The translations under genes were made by a program, and so were the position numbers. 64,000 bases of DNA. It comes from Lates calcarifer (lineage: Eukaryota; Chordata; Actinopteri; Centropomidae). Positions within the stretch are counted from its first letter, which is position 1; each line of letters starts with the position of its first letter. Location of the stretch: positions 7,458,601 to 7,522,600 of the forward strand of contig NC_066838.1 in NCBI RefSeq assembly GCF_001640805.2. The letters run 5' to 3'. A model generated the notes under the pieces. It was not told where the DNA came from and made no database searches. It was given only the letters and a program-made list of their open reading frames with translations. This document shows, piece by piece, positions 54,101 to 60,500 of the stretch.

Positions 54101-55122
54101 TTGTTGCTTAGAACTTTGGCTGATTACACCCAAGTGTTACCACACACCTAAGGTACAGTACAGTACCTGAACCAGACCACACACTCTGTGCTTCAGTAAA
54201 CTAACCTCTGGGTCCTTTTAAAGCTGTGAGTAGTAAAGAGTCTCTCACCTCTTTCTAGGAGGGAAACTCTCCACATTAGGATTGATATTTACCGGGTGAA
54301 GGTGATGAAGGTGAACTCCTCAGACGTGACACATCTTCCTGCTTTGACCTCAGAGACGCCTTTGGGCTGGACGCCTTCCTCTCCAGACTGGACGACAGCC
54401 GAAAACTCATTGTATCTCTCACCTCCAAGGTTTCAAACGTTTCAGAAACACAACAAAAGGACACAATCAGAGGGGATGAGATAGGAGACACAAGAAGGAG
54501 ACGTGGCAGTGACGTGAAGTTATTTTCTATCTGAGCGGTGTGAAAATTCACAGCTAGGGTGTGAAAAGTTAAGTCATCACAAGATGATGACTTTTACACC
54601 CTTTAAGATTTTTGATCCTGTCACTAAAAAGATGTGACTCGCAGACAGTTATTTGTCTACATGCAAACTGCAGAGCAGAGCTTTGAAGGATAATGTAAAG
54701 TGTCCTTGAATGGGTTTATTAAAAACAACTGATCAAATATCTTACAGCACCACATAATGCCAAGAAACAACTTAGATAATGTGAAAGTTTTCTGACCTGA
54801 GGGAAACATCTGTGTAACTGCTAAAAGATGCTGAAAAAAGCACCATGTCATAACACCTCTCAGCGTACTCTTTACATTTCTCTCCTCTGTGCTGTTGTGT
54901 TACCTGAGCTGTGCCTGGAGCTGAGAGTGGCGCAGAGCTCGGAGTCTTGGCAGACATCTCTGTGCTGTAGACCATGACTCCGTGAGGGTTTGGCTTCGCA
55001 CCTCCTTGCAGAACAAGCTGTATCTCTTCCCCCTTCCAGTCAGCCGGCTCCTGGAAGGGGCACCAGATCCCCCACCGAAGGCACTGCAGGAAGGCCGCTC
55101 GGGATGAGGAGGTGGTAGACAG
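167..55122 (-). CDS. nphp4: nphp4 (nephrocystin-4), partial gene: 13 internal exons
   Basis: Nephrocystin-4 is a large scaffold protein (human form about 1426 residues) of the ciliary transition zone. It works with NPHP1 and RPGRIP1L, and human loss causes nephronophthisis type 4 and Senior-Loken syndrome. Thirteen minus-strand exons total 2172 nt (724 codons). All have GT donors and AG acceptors. The intron phases, in transcript order, are 0,1,0,0,2,2,1,0,1,1,0,2, and each exon accepts the phase left by the one before. No stop occurs in the joined frame. Diagnostic blocks include [34 protein letters not shown] and [16 protein letters not shown], all collinear with vertebrate NPHP4 as I recall it. 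The piece covers roughly human residues 385-1060 by my estimate. N-terminal exons lie beyond 64000 and C-terminal ones before base 1. Exon edges are inferred from splice signals and homology, not from transcripts. Confidence 0.96.
357..5310 (-). other. nphp4 intron L-M
   Basis: 4954 nt of non-coding DNA. The stretch 3840-4190 is rich in degenerate CA repeats. No gene, RNA gene or recognisable transposon was seen. Short open frames near 1640-2370 and 4360-5100 have no family resemblance. Confidence 0.8.
5311..5534 (-). CDS. nphp4: nphp4 exon L (first Ig-like repeat region)
   Basis: 224 nt, phase 0 in, phase 2 out. The acceptor is CCTGGTTGTTAG and the donor is CTCAG|GTAAGA. The peptide has a short helical stretch, [18 protein letters not shown], followed by [22 protein letters not shown] and DDPEL. 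Human has ERTKAESIASLLSLAITT and [22 protein letters not shown]. The N-P-x-N-x-x-x-TV pattern is typical of the Ig-like (ASH/MSP-type) folds found in ciliary proteins. That fold label is an inference. Confidence 0.97.
5535..6704 (-). other. nphp4 intron K-L
   Basis: 1170 nt. I see no repeat, gene or conserved signal apart from the splice sites. Confidence 0.8.
6705..6904 (-). CDS. nphp4: nphp4 exon K (poorly conserved charged segment)
   Basis: 200 nt, phase 1 in, phase 0 out. The acceptor is TTCTCCTCCACAG and the donor is CCATG|GTGAGG. The peptide begins [15 protein letters not shown], aligning with human KHVVQAQKLADVD. It then runs as a charged, Lys/Arg/Asp/Glu-rich sequence, where the human protein has a similar RRRKLERM-type basic stretch. 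Similarity is low beyond the first 15 residues, so the assignment depends largely on position and phase. Confidence 0.85.
8385..8433. repeat. (GT)16 followed by a 16-G run
   Basis: 16 GT units at 8385-8416, one C, then 16 consecutive G (8418-8433). Confidence 0.95.
8779..8796. repeat. (GT)9 microsatellite
   Basis: Nine uninterrupted GT units. Confidence 0.9.
8920..8966. repeat. CA microsatellite, interrupted
   Basis: Two CA runs separated by ACTCACTCTC. Confidence 0.9.
9282..9416 (-). CDS. nphp4: nphp4 exon J
   Basis: 135 nt, phase 1 in and out. The acceptor is CTGTCCCCTACAG, with a good pyrimidine tract. The donor is CAATG|GTGAGA. After the junction the peptide reads [10 protein letters not shown], later GFRGGSLSS. 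Human has GCSTLPPSRSR and RFSGGSLL. Eight residues present before GCS in human are not encoded here. The variable stretch between the two blocks is longer than in human. A LINE remnant begins about 45 bases into the intron on the acceptor side. Confidence 0.88.
9462..10022 (+). mobile_element. 5'-truncated LINE (non-LTR retrotransposon) 3' fragment
   Basis: On the plus strand this matches a reverse-transcriptase 3' end that is very common in fish. Broken frames still show [32 protein letters not shown] and LSLLPP, followed by a tail ending ATGGATGGATGG. The reading frame is interrupted by stops and frameshifts, so the copy is dead. It lies antisense to nphp4, and its left end is about 45 bases from the exon J acceptor. 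The clade is uncertain (L2- or Rex-like) without a repeat library. Confidence 0.8.
10170..10197. repeat. T-rich run
   Basis: T-rich stretch interrupted by two G residues, about 150 bases after the end of the LINE fragment. Confidence 0.85.
13157..13182. repeat. GT microsatellite
   Basis: GT run with one C substitution. Confidence 0.9.
17195..17378 (-). CDS. nphp4: nphp4 exon I
   Basis: 184 nt, phase 0 in, phase 1 out. The acceptor is GCCCCGTCAG and the donor is ATCG|GTAAGT, a near-consensus site. The peptide has [17 protein letters not shown], then [11 protein letters not shown] and GNIG. Human NPHP4 has LLRQGRPAVQASHELEV and VHSVVKGRLHL, ending NVG. The intron to exon H is the second shortest in the gene here (746 nt). 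Confidence 0.97.
17379..18124 (-). other. nphp4 intron H-I
   Basis: 746 nt. Nothing was recognised apart from the splice sites. Confidence 0.8.
18125..18285 (-). CDS. nphp4: nphp4 exon H (central C2-like region)
   Basis: 161 nt, phase 1 in, phase 0 out. The acceptor is GTCTGTGTCCAG and the donor is CTGAAG|GTAAAA. The peptide includes [19 protein letters not shown] and [19 protein letters not shown]. These nearly match human GFLKPGERRCFARYLAVQT and [19 protein letters not shown]. The acidic D-x-D-S-LLLIG pattern fits a C2-type beta sandwich. It is one of the most secure exons in the window. Confidence 0.97.
20705..20890. repeat. GA-rich polypurine tract
   Basis: About 185 bases almost entirely purine on the plus strand: GAGA, GGAGAG and GAAAGA blocks with a few C interruptions. 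The apparent long open frames here are translations of this low-complexity DNA. Confidence 0.9.
20963..21015. repeat. (GT)26 microsatellite
   Basis: About 26 uninterrupted GT units, the longest dinucleotide run in the window, 70 bases from the GA tract. Confidence 0.95.
21271..21293. repeat. poly-A run
   Basis: 23 bases, all A except one G. No retroelement body was recognised next to it. Confidence 0.9.
21493..22120. mobile_element. Tc1/mariner-type fold-back element, non-autonomous
   Basis: Inverted ends begin CACTGATCAGC and run as matching copies for about 40 bases, through ACCACTGACAGGTGAAGTGA. A TA dinucleotide flanks each side (21491-21492 and 22121-22122), the usual target of this superfamily. 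Inside, the left part (about 21600-21850) reads like the 3' part of a transposase region on the plus strand. The right part (about 21850-22020) carries transposase sequence on the minus strand with [15 protein letters not shown], close to the classic Tc1 motif PPNSPDLNPIEHLW. The palindrome also includes CACCTAAACATTGTTG near each end. This is a rearranged, internally inverted derivative with no intact transposase. Confidence 0.85.
25859..25880. repeat. A-rich run
   Basis: Two A runs separated by CC. Confidence 0.85.
26744..26931 (-). CDS. nphp4: nphp4 exon G ([12 protein letters not shown] block)
   Basis: 188 nt, phase 2 in, phase 1 out. The acceptor is CCTCTGACAG and the donor is ACTCAG|GTAAGG. 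It encodes [18 protein letters not shown], one of the most conserved stretches of NPHP4, then [15 protein letters not shown] (human LVPVSRDGTFDAG). This part lies in the central beta-rich region that has been described as C2-like. The domain assignment is established knowledge for the family, not something visible here. Confidence 0.97.
27635..27678. repeat. (CA)22 microsatellite
   Basis: About 22 uninterrupted CA units. Confidence 0.95.
28365..28610. repeat. degenerate ATTCAG-rich stretch
   Basis: The motif ATTCAG or AATTCAGTT recurs many times at irregular spacing, separated by AT-rich sequence. It looks like a decayed simple tandem array. Confidence 0.5.
30655..30677. repeat. GT microsatellite
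   Basis: About 11 GT units. Confidence 0.9.
31036..31227 (-). CDS. nphp4: nphp4 exon F
   Basis: 192 nt, phase 2 in and out. The acceptor is TGCTCCTGTAG and the donor is CACCAG|GTGAGG. The peptide has [15 protein letters not shown], then [11 protein letters not shown] and [11 protein letters not shown]. Human counterparts are SSGFPEILD, NPQKEESDCLQ and MVLQFLAFSR. A second AG seven bases inside the exon is a possible alternative acceptor but does not keep the phase. Confidence 0.94.
31228..33653 (-). other. nphp4 intron E-F
   Basis: 2426 nt. It is free of recognisable transposons and microsatellites. 31250-32730 has a mixed, non-repetitive composition that might include conserved regulatory DNA, but nothing specific can be named. 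Confidence 0.75.
33654..33811 (-). CDS. nphp4: nphp4 exon E (conserved LQELPFTP block)
   Basis: 158 nt, phase 0 in, phase 2 out. The acceptor is TTTTGTTCCAG and the donor is CCCAG|GTGAGC. The peptide contains AHLEMDLQQ followed by [14 protein letters not shown]. Human NPHP4 has SHLEADLSQ and [14 protein letters not shown] at the same place. This conserved motif marks the end of the disordered linker and the approach to the central folded region. Confidence 0.93.
36863..36881. repeat. poly-A run
   Basis: 19 consecutive A. Confidence 0.9.
38195..38590 (+). mobile_element. Penelope-like retroelement remnant with GIY-YIG endonuclease fragment
   Basis: The plus strand reads [17 protein letters not shown], then [20 protein letters not shown], an in-frame TAA at 38319-38321, and [17 protein letters not shown]. 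This pattern (Cys pair, [18 protein letters not shown]) is the GIY-YIG endonuclease of fish Penelope-like elements. The 3' portion holds the familiar tail GATGAGAGGTGAAACATCTT and GAAGTCCAGTTGACTTC. It is truncated and carries at least one stop, so it is inactive. Confidence 0.75.
40558..40695 (-). CDS. nphp4: nphp4 exon D (linker)
   Basis: 138 nt, phase 0 in and out, 46 codons. The acceptor is GTTTCTCCGCAG and the donor is GTC|GTAAGA. In the phase set by exon C the peptide opens [14 protein letters not shown], matching human LSISQLAASPRSPT. It continues as a Ser/His/Pro-rich disordered segment. A different, longer open frame with a Met covers these bases, reading for example [11 protein letters not shown]. 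It is not the coding frame: it breaks the phase chain and lacks similarity. A donor three bases upstream is possible and would shorten the exon by one codon. Confidence 0.82.
41640..41775 (-). mobile_element. possible degenerate LINE fragment
   Basis: CATCCTGATCAGATGCCCGG followed by ACCACATTTATTGGCTC resembles the reverse complement of the LINE segment at 9.76 kb, which has GTGGTTCAGGCATCTGATCA. The match is short and diverged. Confidence 0.35.
43821..43836. repeat. (CA)8 microsatellite
   Basis: Eight CA units. Confidence 0.9.
43917..43989. repeat. compound (TC)n-(AC)n microsatellite
   Basis: About 25 TC units with one G interruption, running directly into about 12 AC units. Confidence 0.95.
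45228..45282 (+). mobile_element. Penelope-like 3' tail fragment
   Basis: TTCTTCAAGAAACC followed by AAAAGAAGTCCAGCACTTA resembles the tail of the element at 38.2-38.6 kb, with a short internal deletion. It is only about 55 bases long. Confidence 0.45.
45806..46108 (+). other. unassigned 100-codon open reading frame inside an nphp4 intron
   Basis: It opens with ATGG preceded by AAC, a favourable Kozak context, and runs 100 codons to TAA (ending TEKDAID). It lies on the strand opposite nphp4. The first 120 bases are more GC- and CpG-rich than the surroundings. I do not recognise the peptide. It has no signal peptide, membrane segment or known motif. A second frame one base off is open for almost the same length, which argues for chance openness or a conserved non-coding block. 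It is probably not a gene. Confidence 0.15.
47655..47679. repeat. (TG)12 microsatellite
   Basis: About 12 TG units. A complementary CA run lies 120 bases downstream. Confidence 0.9.
47801..47827. repeat. (CA)13 microsatellite
   Basis: About 13 CA units. It forms a loose inverted pair with the TG run at 47655-47679. Confidence 0.9.
48100..48132. repeat. (CA)16 microsatellite
   Basis: About 16 uninterrupted CA units. Confidence 0.9.
49034..49123. repeat. 12-bp minisatellite (about 7 units)
   Basis: Seven consecutive 12-base units of the form GTTTAGYTRCCT run from 49034 to 49117, followed by a partial unit. Variation is mostly at positions 3, 4, 7 and 9. It ends about 24 bases before the exon C coding edge, inside the intron after its donor. 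Confidence 0.85.
49147..49199 (-). CDS. nphp4: nphp4 exon C (53-nt short exon)
   Basis: 53 nt, phase 1 in, phase 0 out. The acceptor is TTGTGTTTTTCAG and the donor is TGGG|GTAAGA. Joined to the single base left by exon B it encodes 18 residues, including [13 protein letters not shown]. This matches the human linker segment ending SPVGPG, just before the LSISQLAAS block that opens the next exon. It is too short for ordinary ORF finding and was recognised from phase and homology. A 12-bp tandem repeat begins about 30 bases into the intron after its donor. Confidence 0.82.
52183..52478 (+). mobile_element. tRNA-like SINE-type element, copy 1
   Basis: The 5' part resembles a tRNA-derived promoter: GTGGTTAGCACTGTC as box A and GGGTCCAAATCCC as box B. 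The body has the fish-typical phrases TTTCTGTGTGGACTTTG, CTCCCACAGTCCAAAGACAT and GGCGACTCTAAATTACCC. A second, related copy lies 0.7 kb downstream in the same orientation. It lacks the final ATGGATGG tail. Confidence 0.7.
52590..53105 (+). mobile_element. L2-like LINE 3' fragment, decayed
   Basis: The DNA runs TACACTGGCTCCCTGTTAAA, later TACAAAGTCC, then GGCAGAGCCTTCAGCTGTCA and TGAAAACTTTCCTCTTCAAT. These correspond to the end of the fish L2-type reverse-transcriptase ORF (protein pattern HWLPV, YKAL, GARAFS, LKTFLF) and the start of its 3' UTR. Frames are broken. It lies between two SINE-type copies. Confidence 0.65.
53172..53475 (+). mobile_element. tRNA-like SINE-type element, copy 2
   Basis: The same family as the copy at 52.2 kb. 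It starts inside box B (GATTCGCCCAGGGC), so the promoter half is lost. It continues through TCTGTGTGGAGTTTGCATG and GACTCTAAATTGCCCGTAGG to a tail ATGGATGGATGG. Confidence 0.7.
53573..53602. repeat. A-rich run
   Basis: A-rich stretch with AAAG steps, about 100 bases after SINE copy 2. Confidence 0.8.
54293..54422 (-). CDS. nphp4: nphp4 exon B (start of the Ser/Pro-rich linker)
   Basis: 130 nt, phase 0 in, phase 1 out. The acceptor reads CCTTGGAG|GTGAGA and lacks a strong adjacent pyrimidine tract, so this is the weakest acceptor of the set. The donor is CCCG|GTAAAT. The peptide starts [12 protein letters not shown], which resembles the human stretch VESGTLRFQFSLGS. It then becomes a Ser/Lys/Pro-rich disordered linker ending SSPSSPSP. 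The linker is poorly conserved across vertebrates, so identity rests on the opening block, the order and the phase. Only 480 nt of intron separate it from exon A. An upstream cryptic acceptor cannot be excluded. Confidence 0.78.
54423..54903 (-). other. nphp4 intron A-B
   Basis: 481 nt, the shortest intron here. Nothing was seen other than the splice sites. Confidence 0.75.
54904..55122 (-). CDS. nphp4: nphp4 exon A (first complete exon in the window)
   Basis: 219 nt, phase 0 in and phase 0 out, 73 codons. The acceptor is a pyrimidine-rich stretch ending CATCACACAG and the donor is CAG|GTAAC. The peptide carries [11 protein letters not shown] and [17 protein letters not shown]. These align with the human segments around MVRWAVWNP and LQGGIQPNPSHCLVY, in the N-terminal half of the protein. 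A second open frame covers the same bases but lacks this similarity, so it is a shadow. The preceding exon was not found within the next 8.9 kb, except perhaps its last 12 bases at the window edge. Confidence 0.93.
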
Positions 55123-56685
55123 CTGTGTGATGGAAAAAGACACAGGAACCGAGGACGTTCAGATTCGGACACAACTGTTTTTAGTCATGGAAACAACATT
55201 GGTTAACCATTTTATTACCAAGAAACATAAAACATCTTGTTTTCTGCTCTCAGGCCCAAACCTGCAGTTCTGTTCTAATATCACCACGATGATGCTCAAA
55301 TATTTACCAATAGCTTCCCTAATTTTATCACTCTGACAAAACAATCCATTTTTCATTAGTTTGCATGAGCAAACAAAGTATATCTGGAAGAACATTTTTA
55401 CCAAAAACAAACTTACATCCAATAATAAGACAAGATAATAAGACAAACACACTGCTACTATTAGCATCTGCAAATAAAGTGACTGTAACAACAACAATAG
55501 AAACAAACAGATGATGATTCTATGTCTTATCAGAAATTCAGATTTTACCCTTTCTTCTTCTCAAACTTTGGATTTCATTGGATTATGCAGCACTGTATGA
55601 CACACTGATAAACACACTGTATTAGTTTTGATGGTGTCTTTGGTTTTATTGTGTCTTACTGACAGAACAGCAGCAGGAGCTCTGACTCTCTGTATGAAGT
55701 CACAGTCCAGGAGTCAGACCAGACACCATTAAATGTTCATTTGTGAATGTTTCTGGAACATGATGAAACAGTGGGTCATGTTTCAAGGTGGGTTGGAGAA
55801 GTTTCTCTGGATGATTGACAGGTTAGGTCTTCAGCGTCACTGCCGTGAACATCAACTAAACATCAAATTACAAACTTCTCCCAGCTCAAACCTACAGAGA
55901 GGATTCTATATTCAGTAGATACAGTAGATCTATTAAATACAGTTTTCCTTCAGTCAATTATTTTTTTCTGTTTCCTCGCCTTCATATGGAGCACCAGGGA
56001 GTCTGATGACAGCTGCTTAGTTTGCAGCCTGATGATAAACTGCCATTAGACAGTAGATTAAGACTCACTGCACTGTACAGTTCAGGTTAAAGTGCAAAGA
56101 AATGATAAATTACCTGTGTGCAAACTCCAATGATCAAATATTATACTAAACTAAATCAGTAAGTCACAATAACCACAAAGCTGTGAAACTACTGCAGTGG
56201 GTTTGCTTATATCCACAGCCGACAATTTCCTATAGTTAATACATTAGGGGCTTAAATTAGGGGCTTAATACTGGGACACTTTGGACATGATTTACCATCA
56301 GTTCCACTGCACCTCTATTTCAGCCATCCCAGGGATAGTAAAAAGCCTTTAGCTATAAATGATCCTCAGGGGACCCACAGGTTCTGCTGAATCGATTAAT
56401 AAGCTGGTCAGCCTCCAACTATTGTAATCAATCATCAGTGGGACGGCGCAGAATACGCAAGGAGCCTCCTAGTCCACATTGTTTCAAGACAAAGTGGAGC
56501 ATATAATGATTTACTCAATGCTTACAATTCCCCAGAGTACATTTTTACATGTTACACCATAATCCAGTTCTATAGGTCATCATTCATTTAGGTATCGTCT
56601 TTATTCTAAATGTCACACAGGGCCCAGAAGGGTGGAGGAGGACTGCAGTAGTCCTGAAGTGGACTGTTGGACTGATGGACTTTAA

Positions 56686-56818
56686 CCCCTTAACGCCAAT
56701 TGTTGCGAATTCGCATCATACCGTTTGCATTCAGACTGCAGCCGAGATAGTGTCAGCTTGAAAGCAAAAACTAATTAATTTTATTATACAATTGTAAATA
56801 CATTCAGGCATCAAGGGG
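56686..56818. mobile_element. piggyBac-type MITE flanked by TTAA
   Basis: 133 bases lie between two TTAA tetranucleotides (56682-56685 and 56819-56822). Imperfect inverted ends read CCCCTTAACGCC on the left and CCCCTTGATGCC on the right strand. TTAA duplication with CCCTT-type ends is the hallmark of piggyBac-related elements. It has no coding capacity. Confidence 0.65.
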
Positions 56819-57483
56819 TTAAGTGCCATTAAAGCCTGATGTTTAATTCAGCTACTTTACATACTGAAATGTCATAATCACCAAACTATTCTACACTTCT
56901 TTTAAAGGAGACTGTAATAATAATAATATCCAGTATCTGTTTCCTCAAATTCTGTCTGGTGGTGGTCTTGAGATGCAGTACTGTACTGTATGGTCTGTCT
57001 AGGCCTGACACTGCAGCAGCTGCACTGCCATCTAAACTCAGTTAGAGCTGTCACTGTCGTCAGAACTGAGAACAGAGGTCTTCAACAGACTGCGAAATAT
57101 CAAACTTTCAAGAAACAAAAACAGATTTCCAGTGAGCTCCACCAGAACTATACCAGATGGAGATATCATTGCTTTTCTTGGTTGATTCATTTACTCTGTT
57201 TCCCACAGCCAGCACAGCCCTATATGTCCACAGACAGCTCAGATACAGTCAGTTTCCCATGGGAGTGAAAACATTCAACAACCTGTAAGAAGGACAGCTG
57301 GTGAAACAGCAAGGACCCGAGGTCAGAGACTGAATGAAGACTGGAAAGGTCTATGAAGACCTGACAAAAATCAGGTCAGTCTTGGACCAGGAGTCAGAGA
57401 AAGATCAAATATGACCTTCACAACAGGTCCTCATCTTTGAGTAAAGGGGTTATAATCTCCTCTCTATGTATGACCATTCAATA

Positions 57484-57504
57484 ACTATACTATACTATAC
57501 TATA
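57484..57504. repeat. (ACTAT)n pentamer repeat
   Basis: About four ACTAT units, with a further CTATA unit nearby. Confidence 0.8.
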
Positions 57505-60500
57505 ACTATACATTCAATAACTATAACACCAGTCCCATACTCACAGGTGAGGTGTCTACATGGCAACTGAGAAAACTCATGCTCTGAGGAAGACTGCAGG
57601 ATGTAGCTGAAAGCTCCACAAAGAGCTGGTTAGTGGATCTTGTTAGATACATGATGTAACAGCACAGATCAGCACATCTGTATACTCTGAACACCAGCCA
57701 GTGAAAATTACACTTCACTAGGCACAGAAAAAAAGTTGACTCAGAGCACTGAAGCTTTTTGATACACATCTCACTAAATTAGTGTGGACTGAAGTGAATC
57801 TGTTCTCTGAGACGAGACAAGGGGCAGTTGCAGAGGTCTAAAGACTAAATGACGTTTGGTGAAAACAAAAAAACTTTTGGTCAAAAAGTCAAACAGGTTC
57901 GTTAAACACAACCATAAACTGACCAGATCCAAAAACCAGAGCTTGTAGGACTGTTTTCTGATCTGCCATATGGTTCTAATGGTTCTGATGGTTCTGATGG
58001 TTAAGGACTGGTTCAGTTGAGTCACAAAAACATTTGCTCAGAGTTGAGGAATGGTTGTGGTTTGGTTAAGGTTAGGGAATTATAGCAGCCATGGTCAAAA
58101 TAAACCAACACTGACTGTTGAAAACATGATATATATAAAGGTCTCTGGTGTTAAAATCACATCCTTTGTTGACCTGTTCATCCACCTGTGGCCGTAAAAC
58201 ATCACGCCATCACCTTCACTCCTGTCAGACAACAGTCGTTATCCACTCGGCCACCAGAAGTCCTTGTCAACAGAAAAACACAGATCATTTCAGGCTTTTG
58301 AACAAACAGCCAACGCTTTCTTTGTTTTTCTGCTGAGGACAGTTTCAAAATGTCAAATTATTATGCATTATGCAAAATAACCTTCCAATCCAGTTACCTT
58401 GCTAACAAAGCCCAAAGTCAAGTGTTCAGATAGGTTAATGGATCTGACATTCTCAACACTACAGCTAATAGTACACTGCAGCAGGGACTCAGAGTGCTGA
58501 AGGTGTAAAGGTTAAAGACGTGTCAGCCTCCTGTTTTACAGCAGGCAAATGACAATACTCACTTTTTTTTTATCATATAAACCAACAGATATAAACCCAT
58601 AAACATTTTAAACTTGGATGGTTGTCTTTTTCCTCAGACATTATTTGGAGATACCAGGGACATCTTCAGTCTCTGGGATGGTGTTGACTCCATATCAGTC
58701 ATATACAGAGAACTACTATCATTAAATGTTATGTAAATCTAAAACGACCTCTCCAAAGCTTCACACACTTCTGATGCAGATCGATATTCCATTCCTCTGG
58801 ACTGAGGAGTTTGTTTCTCTATAATTTTACCCCCAAGTAGCAGAGACATTAACAGCTATTTCTGTGAATTGTAACTCCAGAAATATATGGCAGCCATAAA
58901 ACAGATAGCAGTATATTCTCCCTTGAGGCATTGCCTGTTGTTCCATCTCATGGGGTTGAATTAATAAGATGCTTTATATGAAACATTCAATCAAACAAGT
59001 CTATTTTCAAAGTGATGATTTTGTAAAAATAACCCAACTGGAGAAAGATAATTTTATGACACAGGGAGTAGCCAGTAAAAATCGTGGGGCAATTTGTCTC
59101 TTTCTTCTTCTTTTTTATTTCAGCCCTCTCTGTCTCTAACATGTCTGTGCTCCACAGAACACCAGGGAAAGAGCAAAATGAGTGTCTAGCACATGACCCA
59201 ACATTCACTTCTTGTATTATTCAATGAATATATTAAGTTGCAGAGATGATTCGGGAGCAGAGATGCCGGCTGAGCTGTGCGACAACGAGGGAGACAAGGG
59301 ACCAATCAGAGGCCTTTTCTACAGGGATGGCAACAGCCTTGGAAAAAGCTTTTATCTGTCCAACACTCAATGCTTATCACAGTGAATAACTGCAAGTAAG
59401 GATGAAAAGGAAAAGAAAAAGCTGTGAGGCAAACACCCACAGAGACTTAACATATTTCACCACAGCTACATATTTCCACAGACATGTAGCATGAACATAC
59501 ATGACTGGGATCAAACTATTAATAACTTATTAATGACTGAAAATTTTGTATCTTTCAGAGCAGTTTCTCAAATCCGGAACTCTTGGCACTAAAACACAGC
59601 AAAATAAGACTTCCCTTTGAGACTGAAAGCTGGTAGGGACATGACTCACGATCATGATTTCAGCGCAGTGGTTTTAAAGTACGGTGTGATCTACATATGA
59701 ACTGCATAAAGAGCTGACAGCTCGGGCTGGCAAACAATAGGATTGGAGGGATAGGAAGGAATCTCAAAGAGACTCTTAAATTGTGCTTTGAGTAAACAAA
59801 CAGGGATAATATTTTCATTCAGAGTCATGGCAGAAAATTCACATTATGCATGTAATCCCTGAACATAAACAGTCCAGGACGTTCACAGGCATACATGAGC
59901 TTAAGAACTATAATATGCAGCTGGTTGATTATATGACAGCGCAGATCAATGTTACATCAACACAAGGGTGTAGGTGGTTTAATTGTATTGTGGTGAGCGC
60001 TGTAGGAGGCAGTTAGCTGATGTGTGCATGTGCTAAAGGCCTCCAGTGAGAAGAAAGTTGCCAGGAGGGTCAGAGACATCGACTCTTTTGGAGTACCACA
60101 GTAACTCAGTGAGTCTTTAATCAATTGCAGAGCCTGCTGGTGACAGCTCAGAGACATCAAATCAATTATTTTATATTTCAGTGGAAATAAAGTATGACTT
60201 TTTGCACTTGCACTGTTTTGGGAAGGAAACATTTGATTTAATCAGGGAATTTGCCATTTGAATTAAAAGTTGCTTTAAGAGCCGGTGTGCTGTGGCACTG
60301 GTCATTATGTCGGACAAGGCAGATTGATCAATAGCCAATTTCCCCAAAGTGTGATTACACTGTTTGATTTGAATGTTAAAGGCTATATTTAAAATAAGAG
60401 CCATTAACTTTAACTCAGAGAGCTACCCAGCACTTGTTTCAATAGTGCACTTGGGAGAAAAAATAGAAACAGTAGCCTGAGGCAAAAACAAGGAAGCAAC

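Larger units (their letters stand above)
49200..54292 (-). other. nphp4 intron B-C
   Basis: 5093 nt. The right half contains the SINE / L2-like / SINE cluster (52183-53475) and an A-rich run near 53574-53601. The left half (49.2-52.1 kb) is unique sequence. Confidence 0.8.
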
